DNA from: Streptomyces sp. TP-A0356
Lineage (GTDB): Bacteria > Actinomycetota > Actinomycetes > Streptomycetales > Streptomycetaceae
Assembly: GCF_001417775.1 (NCBI RefSeq)
Contig: NZ_BBZJ01000018.1
Location: 269,942 to 333,941 of the forward strand
DNA length: 64,000 nt
Direction of reading: 5' to 3'
Of the stretch, positions 16,226 through 25,280 are shown one piece after another (the first letter of the stretch is position 1; each line of letters opens with the position of its first letter). Below the pieces are notes generated by a model, which did not search any database, was not told the origin of the DNA, and worked only from the letters and a program-made list of their open reading frames with translations. Both the position numbers and the translations under genes were made by a program.

Positions 16226-18204
16226 CCCTGCGCTCCGTCCGCCAGGCAGAACCGCACCGACCAGGTGACCGGGCCCTCGACCCGCAGGGTGGCGCGGAGG
16301 ACGTGTGTGGTGACGACCCGGCCGTAGGCGGGCGACCACGGCATCTCCTCGACACGGAAGGAGAGCTGGGGTCCGGCGGTCTGCTCCAGCCTCACCACCG
16401 CGTCGTCGGCGAACAGCAAGGTGTGGCCGCCACGCGGCTCGGCACACACGCCCGGCGCCAGGGGAAGGCTGACCACGAGGGTGTGCCCGGCGCCGCAGTC
16501 GATGTCGTCCGAGACCGTCAGCCCGTGCCGGTCGAGGGTGAAGCGGCGCCGGTGCACCACCGGATCGCCGAGCCTGCGGTAACCCTCGTGGACCGCTTCC
16601 ACGACCTGTCGGCCACCGCTGTCCCTGTGGTGATGGACCACGCGGGCGTGATCGTCATTCCGTAAGGTGAACAGCAGCTCGGGATCGATGTGGTTCTGTT
16701 CCTCACCGTCCACTTCGACCGTGGAGTGCGAGCGGGTCGCGCGCAGGAGGTTCCGCAGATCCGGATCGGGGGTGTACACGCCGGTTCCGGGGTCCGTGAC
16801 GATCTCCCGGCCGTCCACACACAGCACGAACGACAGCGTGTCGTTGTGCCCGTGCCCGCCGTTGCCGTGCTGTCCCACGCCCCCGCACTCCGTGAGACAC
16901 CAGTACGGCCCGTCGGCCAGCACGTACCAGCCGGCCCCCGGGAAGGACGTGGCCCGTGTCCGGGCGTCGACGCCACCGGCCCGCGCCCCGCACCACTGCG
17001 CCAGTTCGGGTGCGGGTTCCGCCACTTCCCGGGAAGGACCCGAATCACTCATGACGGTCGCGGCGGCCAGAACCGGGGACGGGTCACGGGGGTCCCGGCC
17101 GGACTGCAGGCCGACCACCAGACCGCTGTCGTCGTCGCCCAGGGCGGGAATCAGCCCGTCGGGTTTGGTGAGAGCGGACAGCACCCCGGCCGCCGACAGC
17201 ACGCGTTCCCGGACCTCGGGACGTACGGGGATGCCCAGGCGCCGCAGCGCGAGCAGCCCCAGGAGAGCCAGTTCGGTCGAGAGACGGTGGTACCCGGTGG
17301 AGGCCTCGAAGTTGGAGCCGTCCTCGTGGAACTGTTTGAGGACTTCCCGCTGCAACTGCCGGGAGCCCGTCCGGAGCCAGAGGCGCCCGGCGGTGCTGTG
17401 GCGCAGAGCCCCGCCCGCATGGACCAGGCCGACGAGATCGGCCAGGTAGTGGTTGCTGGTCAGGCGCGGGGTGTACTCGAGGTTCGCCAGGATGAACCAT
17501 CCATGGCCGCGCAGCATCCCACCGGCCAGAGCGGTCAGCTCCGGGTCATCGAGGATCTCGGCGGACCACACGAGGTTGGCCGCGCGGATTCCCGCCTCCA
17601 TCGCGTTGGTCCAGTTCGGCCCCGAGCCGACGGGGTTCGCCTCGGCCCACGAACGGAGCAGGTCCACCGCACCGTCGCGGTACCGGGTGTCACCGGTGTG
17701 GGCGTGGGCGCGCGCGAGGGCGGTCAGCCACTGGAGCCGGCTCACCTCCCAGGGAACCTTGATGTCGGCGCGGCCCGGGACGGGGGCCAGGCAACGGTGG
17801 TGCCGGGCCGGCCAGGTGAATCCGTGGACGGGGTCCTGGTGCCAGCCCCGCTCCCGCGGGGCGACCGCCACGGGTCCGTAACCGAGGACGGTGAACCTGC
17901 CGTCGAGCGCCGCGTCCGCCTCGCGCAGGCATTCCTCGAGCTCCAGTGGACTCGGCTCCACCTTCGAACGCGTGCCGACGCCGCCGAGGAGGAAGGGCCT
18001 CCAGGGCTCCGGGAGCGGCGGGCGCGCCCCCGCCCTCCGTTCCCGTCCGTCCTCGAGTCTCCTGGCCCCGGTACGCATGATCCGCCACCCCGCCTCGGCG
18101 GCCAGCACACCGGGCGGCAACGCGGCGGCCGAGACGGCCAGCCGACGCAGGCGCACCAGGCGCCGGGTTCCGGCGGAGTGGTGGCCGGTGCCGTCAGCGG
18201 GCAT
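16222..18204 (-). CDS. Heparinase II/III-family protein (uronate polysaccharide lyase-like)
   Basis: The 660-residue protein has an N-terminal alpha/alpha-toroid domain (conserved SNHYLADLVGL near residue 270) and a C-terminal beta-sandwich with GHGHNDTLSFVL near residue 448, a hallmark of heparinase II/III and alginate lyases. Such lyases cut next to uronic acids by beta-elimination, which suits a ManNAcA-containing polymer made by this locus. No clear signal peptide is present: the N-terminus is Arg-rich with a moderately hydrophobic stretch (AVSAAALPPGVLAA), so export is uncertain and an intracellular role is possible. ATG at 18204 lies inside the end of the upstream asnB, an 11-nt overlap. 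Heparinase, GT4, AsnB and bi-domain oxidoreductase occurring together is a recurrent set in bacterial EPS loci. Confidence 0.88.
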   Translation of the reverse strand: MPADGTGHHSAGTRRLVRLRRLAVSAAALPPGVLAAEAGWRIMRTGARRLEDGRERRAGARPPLPEPWRPFLLGGVGTRSKVEPSPLELEECLREADAALDGRFTVLGYGPVAVAPRERGWHQDPVHGFTWPARHHRCLAPVPGRADIKVPWEVSRLQWLTALARAHAHTGDTRYRDGAVDLLRSWAEANPVGSGPNWTNAMEAGIRAANLVWSAEILDDPELTALAGGMLRGHGWFILANLEYTPRLTSNHYLADLVGLVHAGGALRHSTAGRLWLRTGSRQLQREVLKQFHEDGSNFEASTGYHRLSTELALLGLLALRRLGIPVRPEVRERVLSAAGVLSALTKPDGLIPALGDDDSGLVVGLQSGRDPRDPSPVLAAATVMSDSGPSREVAEPAPELAQWCGARAGGVDARTRATSFPGAGWYVLADGPYWCLTECGGVGQHGNGGHGHNDTLSFVLCVDGREIVTDPGTGVYTPDPDLRNLLRATRSHSTVEVDGEEQNHIDPELLFTLRNDDHARVVHHHRDSGGRQVVEAVHEGYRRLGDPVVHRRRFTLDRHGLTVSDDIDCGAGHTLVVSLPLAPGVCAEPRGGHTLLFADDAVVRLEQTAGPQLSFRVEEMPWSPAYGRVVTTHVLRATLRVEGPVTWSVRFCLADGAQG

Positions 18205-20113
18205 CGACGGTGCACCTGCTCATCATCCGGTCCGTCAGCTCCTCGGCCGGGACGCCTTCGACCCATACGCGGTGCCACACCGCGAAGTTGAGGACGGGCC
18301 ACAGGGACCACGCATGCTGCGCCCGTCCGGCCCGGTGCTCGGCGACCATTTCGGAGAGGGTCCGGGTACGGAAGTACCGGCCCATCGCGGGCGAGGCCAG
18401 CAGGTCGAGGAGCGCGTCCCCCATGGGGCCGCGCAGCCAGTGCGCGATCGGGGCGCCGAATCCCTGCTTCCGCCGCTTCATCACCCTCTCGGGCACGATG
18501 TCGGCGAGGGCCTGTCGCAGAACGATCTTCGTGCGGTCCCGGTCCAACTTGTAGTGGACGGGCAGCCGGTAGGCGAACTCCACGAGCTCGGGGTCGAGGA
18601 AGGGAACACGGGCTTCGACCGAGTGCGCCATGGAGAACCGGTCGATGCGCATGAGAAGCAGCTCGGGCAGCCGGAGGGTGAACTCGTAGTGCTGGGTGTC
18701 GAACGCCACCGTCTGCAGGCCGGTCTCTCCGTCGCCGAGCGGAGGCCGGACGAGCGGCGGGTCGTACTGACGCGGGATCAGCAGCTCCGAGCGCAGGGTC
18801 GTGGGCATGCAGAGCGGGAAGTGCATCGGGTACTGCCTGCCCGCCGCGGCGCCCGAGAGGATGTCGTAGGCCCTGCCGCGCCGGGAGCGGGGCACCGCAC
18901 CGGCGAGGAGGCGGCGCGCGCCGACGGGCAGCCTCTGGAACATCTGCAGCTCGCGTTGCCGTCGCATCACGCGCGCATAGCCCGGGTATCCCCAGAACAG
19001 TTCGTCGGCTCCCTCACCGGCCAGCACCACGGGGACACCCCGCTGCCGGGCCAGGGCACAGACGAAGCCGAGGGGCATGCAGACCGGATCTGCGAGCGGC
19101 TCGTCCTGGTGGTGGACCATGGCCGCCAGCGTCTCCAGCGCCTCGCGGGGGGAGACCGTCACCTCGTGGTGGTCGGTGCCGAAGTGCCGGGCCACCCAGC
19201 GCGCCTCGTGCCGCTCGTCCAGCTCCGGTGCGTCGCCGAAGCCCACGGAGAAGGTCGAGGTGCCCTCGGCCCGGTCGCGCAGCAGCGCGACGAGCGCGGT
19301 GGAGTCGAAGCCGCCGCTGAGCAGGACCCCGACCGGAACGTCGCTCATCAGCCGGGCCTGCACGGACTGTTCCAGCAGGGTGCGCACCCGCTCCGCCGCG
19401 TCGGACAACGGCACATCGAGGAACGTGCGGCCCTCGGCGAGGTCGCGGTACCGCCATGTCCGCACGCCCCCGGCGTCGCACGTGCCGGCAGTCCCGGGAG
19501 GCAGCTTGTTGATGCCGCGGTAGAGGGTCGCCGGGGAGGGAACCACAAGGTTGGCCAGGTAGCTCTCGAGAACCGCGGTGTTGACCTCGGCGGTCACGCG
19601 TGGGTGAGCCAGCAGCGCCTTGGTCTCGGACGCGAACAGGAACGTGCCGTCCTGGACGGTCCAGTAGAAGGGCTTCTCCCCGACCGGGTCACGGGCGAAC
19701 AGAAGCCGCTCGGCACCGGGGTCCCAGAGCGCGAAGGCGAACATGCCGGTGAGGTGCTCGACGCACGCGTCACCGTAGTGCCGGTACGCGTGCAGAATGA
19801 CCTCGGTGTCGCAGTCGGTGCGGAAACGGGCGCCCCTGCCCTCGAGTTCCCGGCGCAGTGCGGGGTAGTTGTAGATCTCCCCGTTGAAGACCAGGCACTC
19901 CCCGCCCTCACCGAACATGGGCTGCAGGCCGTGGGACAGGTCGACGATGGCGAGCCGCCGATGACCGAGGCCCACCCGGCCGTCCTCGCTGATGTGGACT
20001 CCGGCGCCGTCCGGGCCCCGGTGGCCCAGGGTGTCCCGCATCCGCGTGACCGTTTCGGAGGTGACACGCCCCACCGCGCGTCCGTACTCGTAGATCCCTG
20101 CGATGCCGCACAT
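18194..20113 (-). CDS. asnB: Glutamine-dependent asparagine synthase-like amidotransferase (second copy)
   Basis: The 639-residue protein begins MCGIAGIYEYG, with Cys2 as glutaminase nucleophile, followed by HRGPDGAG, LVFNGEIYN and CDTEVILHAY. The PP-loop SGGFDST (near residue 264) opens the ATP-dependent synthetase domain. The conserved KxxxR region near the C-terminus (RRKQGFGAPI) is intact. The sequence is closer to the classical AsnB family than the copy at 10752-12674. In this operon it is more likely to amidate a sugar carboxyl group than to make free asparagine, although ordinary asparagine synthesis is not excluded. One nucleotide separates its start from the stop of the upstream glycosyltransferase gene. 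Confidence 0.89.
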   Translation of the reverse strand: MCGIAGIYEYGRAVGRVTSETVTRMRDTLGHRGPDGAGVHISEDGRVGLGHRRLAIVDLSHGLQPMFGEGGECLVFNGEIYNYPALRRELEGRGARFRTDCDTEVILHAYRHYGDACVEHLTGMFAFALWDPGAERLLFARDPVGEKPFYWTVQDGTFLFASETKALLAHPRVTAEVNTAVLESYLANLVVPSPATLYRGINKLPPGTAGTCDAGGVRTWRYRDLAEGRTFLDVPLSDAAERVRTLLEQSVQARLMSDVPVGVLLSGGFDSTALVALLRDRAEGTSTFSVGFGDAPELDERHEARWVARHFGTDHHEVTVSPREALETLAAMVHHQDEPLADPVCMPLGFVCALARQRGVPVVLAGEGADELFWGYPGYARVMRRQRELQMFQRLPVGARRLLAGAVPRSRRGRAYDILSGAAAGRQYPMHFPLCMPTTLRSELLIPRQYDPPLVRPPLGDGETGLQTVAFDTQHYEFTLRLPELLLMRIDRFSMAHSVEARVPFLDPELVEFAYRLPVHYKLDRDRTKIVLRQALADIVPERVMKRRKQGFGAPIAHWLRGPMGDALLDLLASPAMGRYFRTRTLSEMVAEHRAGRAQHAWSLWPVLNFAVWHRVWVEGVPAEELTDRMMSRCTVDAR

Positions 20114-20114
20114 G

Positions 20115-21869
20115 TCAGCCCCTCTCCAGGACCGGCCGGGGGGCGGGAAGGGACGGCAGGGACAGCTTCGAGAGGATCTGTGCCGCCCGCTTGTCCCAGG
20201 TGTGCTCCGCCAGTGCCTGTCGACGTGCCTCGAGTCCCATGGCCGCTCCCCGGTCGGGCAGTTCCAGCGCCCTTGTGACACCGGCGGCCAGGGACTTCGG
20301 GTCACCGGGCTGGGTGAGCATCGCCGTGACCGCGTCCACGAGGATCTCGCCGATCTGCTCCAGACGGCTGGCCACGATGGGCCTACCGAGTGCCATGTAC
20401 TCGAACACCTTCGTGGGTGAACCGAAGAACGCGCCATCTCCCTTCCACACATGGGGCGACAGCAGGACGTCGCAGCCCGACAGGACCCGGAGGGCCTCGG
20501 CCCGGGGAAGACTCCCGGTCCAGGTGATGCGGCCGCCCAGGCCCAGCCGGGCCGCCATCTGCTCACACGCCTCTCGCCGCTCCCCGTCGCCGACCATGAC
20601 CAGCTCGACGTCCCGGGGGAGGTGGCACAGGCATTCGATCGCCGCCTCGACACCGTGCCAGTGGCCGAAACTGCCGGCCCATCCCAGCAGGGCGCCCGGG
20701 CGGGGGTCCTTCGGTGCCGGTTCGGGAACATCCGCGGCGTCGACCGCGTTGGCCACCACCGCGATGCTCGCCGGATCGGCTCCCACGTCCGTCGCCATCG
20801 TCGCCGCACCGCGCGAGACCGCGGCCACGACATCGGCGCTCCTCGTGGTGTACCTCTCGTAGCGCTCCCCGAGGGCCGCGAAGAACTTCTTCGCGGGGCT
20901 CTGCCGGTACCAGTGCCGGTGCTCCCAGACGGCCGAGGCGTTCCATTCCAGGACGAAGGGGGTGCCCAGTCGGCGGCTGACATCGGCGCCCGCGCGGGTC
21001 AGGAAGGCATTGCGCTCGTAGACGAAGGCAGGCGGCATACGACGGGCGACGTCGAGGGCGGTCCTGCACATCTCGTCGTTGGCGGCGACCCACGCCGACT
21101 CCCTGGTGAACCGGGACCCCCGGGGCAACGGTGCGGCCATCTCGACGACATCGACCGCCGCCCGGAGCGGTTCGGGCGGACTGCCGTTGGTCACCAGGGC
21201 CACCCGCCAGCCGAGCTGCCGGAAACCGCCGAGGATGCCCGCCACATGACTGACGGCCCCGCCCGCCCCGGCGTCCGGGGCGTCCCGCCACAGGGCGAGG
21301 ATCCAGGACCGTCCGGCCGGAGCGGTACCGGATGGGTTCTTCGGTGGCCCCTCCACCTGAGAGGTCAGCCCCCTCACGAGGAGACGGCCGGCCGTGGCGG
21401 CGTCCCGGGCGCAGCGCGCCACCACGGGCCCGGTGCCGCCGACCGGCAGCGTGCGGCCGGGTGGGCGCGCGTCGATGACGCAGCGTTCTCGCACCGGCGC
21501 CAGCGCCAGCACCAGGTCGTAGGGGCCGGCGAACGTTCTGCGCGCCGCGTCCTTGCTGAGCAGCGCGACACCCGACACGTCCTGCCGCCTCAGCTGTGCC
21601 CGGTATCCGCCGAGGTTGCGGATGGCGTCGGACGCGGCCATCACCATGACCGGTTCCTGTCCGAGCACCTGGGCGGCGACGCGGCCCGCCTCATGGACCT
21701 GGGAGCGCGACTCGGCCAGGACCGCCCACCTCGATCCCCCGCCTCCACCGCTTCGACCATCGCTATGAGCAGACAGTGGAACCTCCAGAGGACGGCCGTA
21801 CGCATTCGGGCGAAGGCCAACATACGGCCGCGACTTCCTCTGTCGGCCCTGCAACACCGGAATACCCAA
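20115..21869 (-). CDS. Family 4 glycosyltransferase with long N-terminal extension
   Basis: The C-terminal about 390 residues are a GT-B glycosyltransferase of the GT4 type: FVYERNAFLTRAG, LEWNASAVWEH, LLGWAGSFGHWHG, ELVMVGDGERR and SPTKVFEYMALGRPIVAS. The first about 190 residues are an extra segment with a Rossmann-like feel (VMVMAASDAIRNLGGY, YDLVLALAP) ahead of the usual start point WILALWRDAPDAGAG. The open frame begins with TTG at 21869; no better start with a ribosome-binding site is visible, so the true N-terminus is uncertain. It is the first gene of the six-gene minus-strand operon and is divergent from the methyltransferase gene. It should add a sugar to the repeat unit. Confidence 0.78.
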   Translation of the reverse strand: MGIPVLQGRQRKSRPYVGLRPNAYGRPLEVPLSAHSDGRSGGGGGSRWAVLAESRSQVHEAGRVAAQVLGQEPVMVMAASDAIRNLGGYRAQLRRQDVSGVALLSKDAARRTFAGPYDLVLALAPVRERCVIDARPPGRTLPVGGTGPVVARCARDAATAGRLLVRGLTSQVEGPPKNPSGTAPAGRSWILALWRDAPDAGAGGAVSHVAGILGGFRQLGWRVALVTNGSPPEPLRAAVDVVEMAAPLPRGSRFTRESAWVAANDEMCRTALDVARRMPPAFVYERNAFLTRAGADVSRRLGTPFVLEWNASAVWEHRHWYRQSPAKKFFAALGERYERYTTRSADVVAAVSRGAATMATDVGADPASIAVVANAVDAADVPEPAPKDPRPGALLGWAGSFGHWHGVEAAIECLCHLPRDVELVMVGDGERREACEQMAARLGLGGRITWTGSLPRAEALRVLSGCDVLLSPHVWKGDGAFFGSPTKVFEYMALGRPIVASRLEQIGEILVDAVTAMLTQPGDPKSLAAGVTRALELPDRGAAMGLEARRQALAEHTWDKRAAQILSKLSLPSLPAPRPVLERG

Positions 21870-21942
21870 AAGTCATCCCGGAACCAGGAATCGCCGCCCC
21901 ATGGGAGACGCTTTTTCAGCCGTAATGGGTAGCATCCGGTTC
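21870..21942. promoter_or_regulatory. Short divergent promoter region
   Basis: This 73-nt, comparatively A-rich spacer separates the divergent glycosyltransferase operon and methyltransferase gene, so two promoters must lie in or near it. An in-frame ATG at 21901 could extend the methyltransferase into this region. No clear boxes were assigned. Confidence 0.35.
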
Positions 21943-22707
21943 ATGGAGACCGAAGCGCGCACAGCGGCGACAAAACAATGGTCGGAGAATCCGGCGGGTA
22001 TCAACCACGCAGCCGCACCAGAGGGAACACCAGAATTCTACGAACAAATGACACGCAGTCGATATGCACTACAGCCCTGGCTTCCGGACCTGCTGCGCTC
22101 GTGGGTACCCGCCGGGGGGCGTGTCCTGGAGATCGGGTGCGGTGCAGGAACCGACCACTCCGTAATTGCCGGAATCGCCCGGGAAACCGCCGCGATCGAT
22201 CTGGCTTCCCGCGGCGCCCGGCTGACTCAGAAACGACTGGAACTCGAGGGACGTCCGGGAATCGCTCAGGTGGCCGATGCCGAGGACATGCCCTTCCCGG
22301 ACCAGTCGTTCGACGGTGTCTACTCCTTCGGTGTGCTGCACCACACGGACCACCCGGAGCGCGTGGTCGAGGAGATGTGGCGAGTCATGCGTCCGGGCGC
22401 GACATTCATGGTCGCGCTGTACCACAAACACAGCATGTTCGCCGCGCAGAAGGCCATCGAGTACATCGTCCGGTTCCGCTGGCGTTCGCAGACGTGGCGG
22501 GACTTCCTTGCGGAGCTGGAATACGGAGCGGCCGACCTGGTACAGCGCCCGCTCGTGCGTCTCTACAGCCGGCAGGCCGCACGGAACCTGTTCGCCCGAT
22601 TCCACGACGTCCGCGTACGCACCGAGCACCCGGCCCTGAGCGGTTACCTCCTGTCGGACCGGCTCCGCCCCTTCGGCTGGTACGTCGTGGTGACCGGTCG
22701 GCGGTGA
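21943..22707 (+). CDS. Class I SAM-dependent methyltransferase (EPS locus, second copy)
   Basis: The protein has 254 residues from ATG 21943 (268 from ATG 21901; neither has a strong ribosome-binding site). It contains VLEIGCGAGTDHSV near residue 56, the acidic strand AIDLA, and FDGVYSFGVLHHTDHPERVV, the class I methyltransferase core. The N-terminal KQWSENPAG and GTPEFYEQMTRSRY are typical of methyltransferases found in surface-polysaccharide clusters. It resembles the protein encoded at 6648-7553. The substrate may be a sugar hydroxyl or carboxyl group of the polymer. The stop codon lies in a perfect 15-bp tandem duplication (22700-22729) that repeats the stop in frame. Confidence 0.82.
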   Translation: METEARTAATKQWSENPAGINHAAAPEGTPEFYEQMTRSRYALQPWLPDLLRSWVPAGGRVLEIGCGAGTDHSVIAGIARETAAIDLASRGARLTQKRLELEGRPGIAQVADAEDMPFPDQSFDGVYSFGVLHHTDHPERVVEEMWRVMRPGATFMVALYHKHSMFAAQKAIEYIVRFRWRSQTWRDFLAELEYGAADLVQRPLVRLYSRQAARNLFARFHDVRVRTEHPALSGYLLSDRLRPFGWYVVVTGRR

Positions 22708-22721
22708 ACCGGCCGGCGGTG

Positions 22722-22750
22722 AACCGGCCGGGCCGACGGCCCGGCCGGTT
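22722..22750. terminator. Bidirectional terminator between convergent genes
   Basis: A perfect 13-bp stem (AACCGGCCGGGCC, arms 22722-22734 and 22738-22750) with a 3-nt loop lies between the methyltransferase stop (plus strand) and the wecC-like stop (minus strand). Confidence 0.7.
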
Positions 22751-22800
22751 CCGTCTCGCCGCGCCGACTGTGGACACCCTGCGCAGCCGCCCACCGGGCA

Positions 22801-24042
22801 TTACCGCCAGATGCCCCGTGTGTCGAAGACGACCTTTCCCCTCAGCTGGGTCCGCTTGACCGCACGGAACGCGTCATGGTCGACCAGCAGGACGATGACA
22901 TCCGCCTCGTGGAGGGCGGCCTCGAGGTCGACGAGCTTGGACTGTCCCGTCTCGGCCAGCACGGCGGGCAGTTCATCGATGTGCGGCTCGACCACGAGCA
23001 GGCGGCCGACCTCCTGCCGGGCGAGTTCCGACGCGATGTGCAGGGCGGGGCTCTCCCGCAGATCGTCGACGTTCGCCTTGAAGGCGAGTCCCAGGCAGGC
23101 GATGACGGGGGACTTGAACCGCGAGGCCGTGTTCCGCACTTCGGCGATGACGTGCCCCGGCTTGGTGTCGTTCACCTGCCTCGCGGTTCTGATCAGCTGG
23201 GCCTGTTCGGGCGCCGCACTGACGATGAACCACGGATCGACGGCGATGCAGTGCCCGCCCACTCCCGGGCCCGGTTGCAGGATGTTCACCCGCGGATGCC
23301 GATTGGCCAGCGCGATCACGTCGGCGGTGTCGACGCCGAGCCTGTCGCAGATCATCGAAAGCTCGTTCGCGAAGGCGATGTTGACGTCCCGGAAGGCGTT
23401 CTCACTCAGCTTGGCGATCTCCGCGGTGGTGGCATCCGTGACATGGCACCGCCCCTGGGTGAACACCTCGTACAGGCCCTTCGCCCGAGCGCCGCAGCAT
23501 TCGCTCACCCCGCCGATCAGACGGTCGTTGGTGACGATCTCGATCATGATCCTGCCCGGCAGGACGCGCTCCGGGCAGTGTGCGACGTGCACGTCCGCGG
23601 CACTGCCGGCGCTGTGCGGGAAGGTCAGGTCGGGCCGACGCTCGGCCAGCCACCGGGAGAGCCGCAATGTCGTTCCCGGTGGCGACGTCGACTCCAGGAC
23701 CACGAGCGCCCCGGGTTGCAGCACATCGGCCACCGCTGTCGCCGCGTCCCGGACGTAGGAGAGATCCGGTTCCCGGTCCTCACCCACGGGAGTGGGGACG
23801 GCGATGATGAACGCGTCGGCAGGCTCGGCCTTCGACGAGGCCCGCAGGCGTCCCATCGCCACCGCACCGCTCACCGCGACGGCGAGGTCCGGTTCCACGA
23901 AGGGCGCCTGTCCGGCGTTGATCAGATCGACGGTGGCCTGGTTGACGTCCACGCCGACGACGTCCACTCCCTTGGTGGCGAGCGCGGCGGCGGTCGGCAG
24001 CCCGATGTATCCGAGCCCTACGACGGAGACGGTGCTGAACAC
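22801..24042 (-). CDS. wecC: UDP-N-acetylmannosamine dehydrogenase (WecC-like nucleotide-sugar dehydrogenase)
   Basis: The 413-residue member of the UDP-glucose/GDP-mannose dehydrogenase superfamily has the N-terminal NAD motif VVGLGYIGLPTAAAL, AHCPERVLPG near residue 157, and the catalytic-cysteine motif PGVGGHCIAVDPW near residue 257. The HCIAVDP form is typical of the WecC/UDP-HexNAc dehydrogenase branch, unlike the GSCFPKD form of the Ugd at 28021-29346. It should oxidise UDP-ManNAc to UDP-ManNAcA in two NAD-dependent steps, using the product of the wecB gene nearby. GTG at 24042 is preceded by GAAAGGA with good spacing, and the upstream open frame is not needed. It is downstream of the WecG-like gene in the same direction (88-nt gap). 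A UDP-GlcNAc dehydrogenase is the main alternative. Confidence 0.87.
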   Translation of the reverse strand: MFSTVSVVGLGYIGLPTAAALATKGVDVVGVDVNQATVDLINAGQAPFVEPDLAVAVSGAVAMGRLRASSKAEPADAFIIAVPTPVGEDREPDLSYVRDAATAVADVLQPGALVVLESTSPPGTTLRLSRWLAERRPDLTFPHSAGSAADVHVAHCPERVLPGRIMIEIVTNDRLIGGVSECCGARAKGLYEVFTQGRCHVTDATTAEIAKLSENAFRDVNIAFANELSMICDRLGVDTADVIALANRHPRVNILQPGPGVGGHCIAVDPWFIVSAAPEQAQLIRTARQVNDTKPGHVIAEVRNTASRFKSPVIACLGLAFKANVDDLRESPALHIASELARQEVGRLLVVEPHIDELPAVLAETGQSKLVDLEAALHEADVIVLLVDHDAFRAVKRTQLRGKVVFDTRGIWR

Positions 24043-24130
24043 ACGAGTTCCTTTCTCAACTTCGTCAAGCGGGAGCACAGGGGATAAGAGGTCATCGCCA
24101 GAGGACGAGAAGGGCGGAACCGCCACGGTG

Positions 24131-24928
24131 CTAGCCACGGTGGGTGCGCCGCGCCACGACGTCACGCAGGACCATCAGGACGAAGGCGGTGTTGCCGACG
24201 AGGTAGCGGGCGAACAGACGCCGTGGCTCCTGCATGAGCCGGAAGAGCCACTCCAGACCGGCCCTGCGCATGCATCGGGGAGCACGCGCCCGGATCCCGG
24301 CCACCACGTCGAAGGACCCGCCGACGCCCACCGCCAGGCCGCAGTTCAGTGCCACCAGATGCCGGGCGAGGAAGTACTCCTTCCGCGGTGTCGGCACCGC
24401 GAGGAAGAGAAGGTCGGGACGGGCCGCGCGGACGGCGGCGACCACGTCCTGCTCCTGTTCCTCCCGCCAGTAGCCATCGCGCTGTCCGACGACGTGCACG
24501 CCCCGGCTCGCCGCGATGGCCGCCACCCTGCTCACCACGTCGGGCTCGGCGCCCAGCAGGAAGACCCGGTAGTGCTCACGCGCGGCGCGTTCCCACAGAG
24601 CGAGCATGAGGTCGATACCGGTGACCCGTTCGGGCAGAGGCTGTCCGAGAATGCGGCCGGCCCACACCACCGCCTGTCCATCGGCATTGATCAGGGAACA
24701 GGAACGGATGATGCGCGCCAGTTCGGGATCCCGCCGGGCCCTGACGATTTTCGCCGCGTTCACCGACACGTGTTGGTGGGGTCGTCTTTCGGCGATCAAC
24801 TCTTCAGCCGCGGCGACGCTTTCCGCCAGGGTCAATGCGTGCACCGGAACCCCGCAAATGGGGACCGGAACTGTCTCGCTCAAGAGGGTCGACCGATCCA
24901 TCGGTGCGGGAACATTTTCAGGCCCCAT
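24131..24928 (-). CDS. WecG/TagA/CpsF-family glycosyltransferase (UDP-ManNAcA transferase-like)
   Basis: The protein has 265 residues from ATG 24928. The family (GT26) uses UDP-ManNAc or UDP-ManNAcA to extend an undecaprenyl-diphosphate-linked GlcNAc. Signature segments are VNAAKIVRARRD, INADGQAVVWAGRILG, ERVTGIDLM, VFLLGAEPD and AVGVGGSFDVVAG, in the expected order. The start is uncertain: GGAGG lies only 2 nt before ATG 24928, and ATG 24901 is a shorter alternative. With the dehydrogenase downstream and the divergent WecB-type epimerase it forms a complete make-and-transfer set for ManNAcA, as in enterobacterial common antigen. A membrane-proximal C-terminus (LFARYLVGNTAFVLMVLRDVV) is normal for the family. 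Confidence 0.87.
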   Translation of the reverse strand: MGPENVPAPMDRSTLLSETVPVPICGVPVHALTLAESVAAAEELIAERRPHQHVSVNAAKIVRARRDPELARIIRSCSLINADGQAVVWAGRILGQPLPERVTGIDLMLALWERAAREHYRVFLLGAEPDVVSRVAAIAASRGVHVVGQRDGYWREEQEQDVVAAVRAARPDLLFLAVPTPRKEYFLARHLVALNCGLAVGVGGSFDVVAGIRARAPRCMRRAGLEWLFRLMQEPRRLFARYLVGNTAFVLMVLRDVVARRTHRG

Positions 24929-25280
24929 AGCCTCCGCCTGGACAGTGGACGTGTTCGCCACGCTATGTGCCTGTGCCACCCATACGGTCCCTGAATTGCG
25001 CGACCGGCCCGTAACGCAACTCGAATGGACCACCTGGGGCACCGGCGCCGGCCTCGCCGGGACATACCGCCGGGCGCCGCTGTCACGCTGCGACGGAGAC
25101 GGCTCCCTCCGTCGAAAGGACGGCGGAACCGACGGTCCGGCCGATCATCAAGGACCTGAAAGGGCGATTTCCCTCGTCCGGCCAGCCGACTGACGCGCCC
25201 GCCTTCACCACCGGCCTCGTCCAGCGGGATAGCTAGCTGCATATGCACGAGTGCGGTGACCCCACAGCCGGAGGAGAGAC
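24929..25280. promoter_or_regulatory. Divergent spacer between wecG-like and wecB genes
   Basis: This 352-nt region separates genes transcribed outward, so promoters for both directions should be here. Several frames remain open but show no consistent codon bias. A strong ribosome-binding site (GGAGGAGA) at its right end serves wecB. No individual promoter or operator was recognised. Confidence 0.4.
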
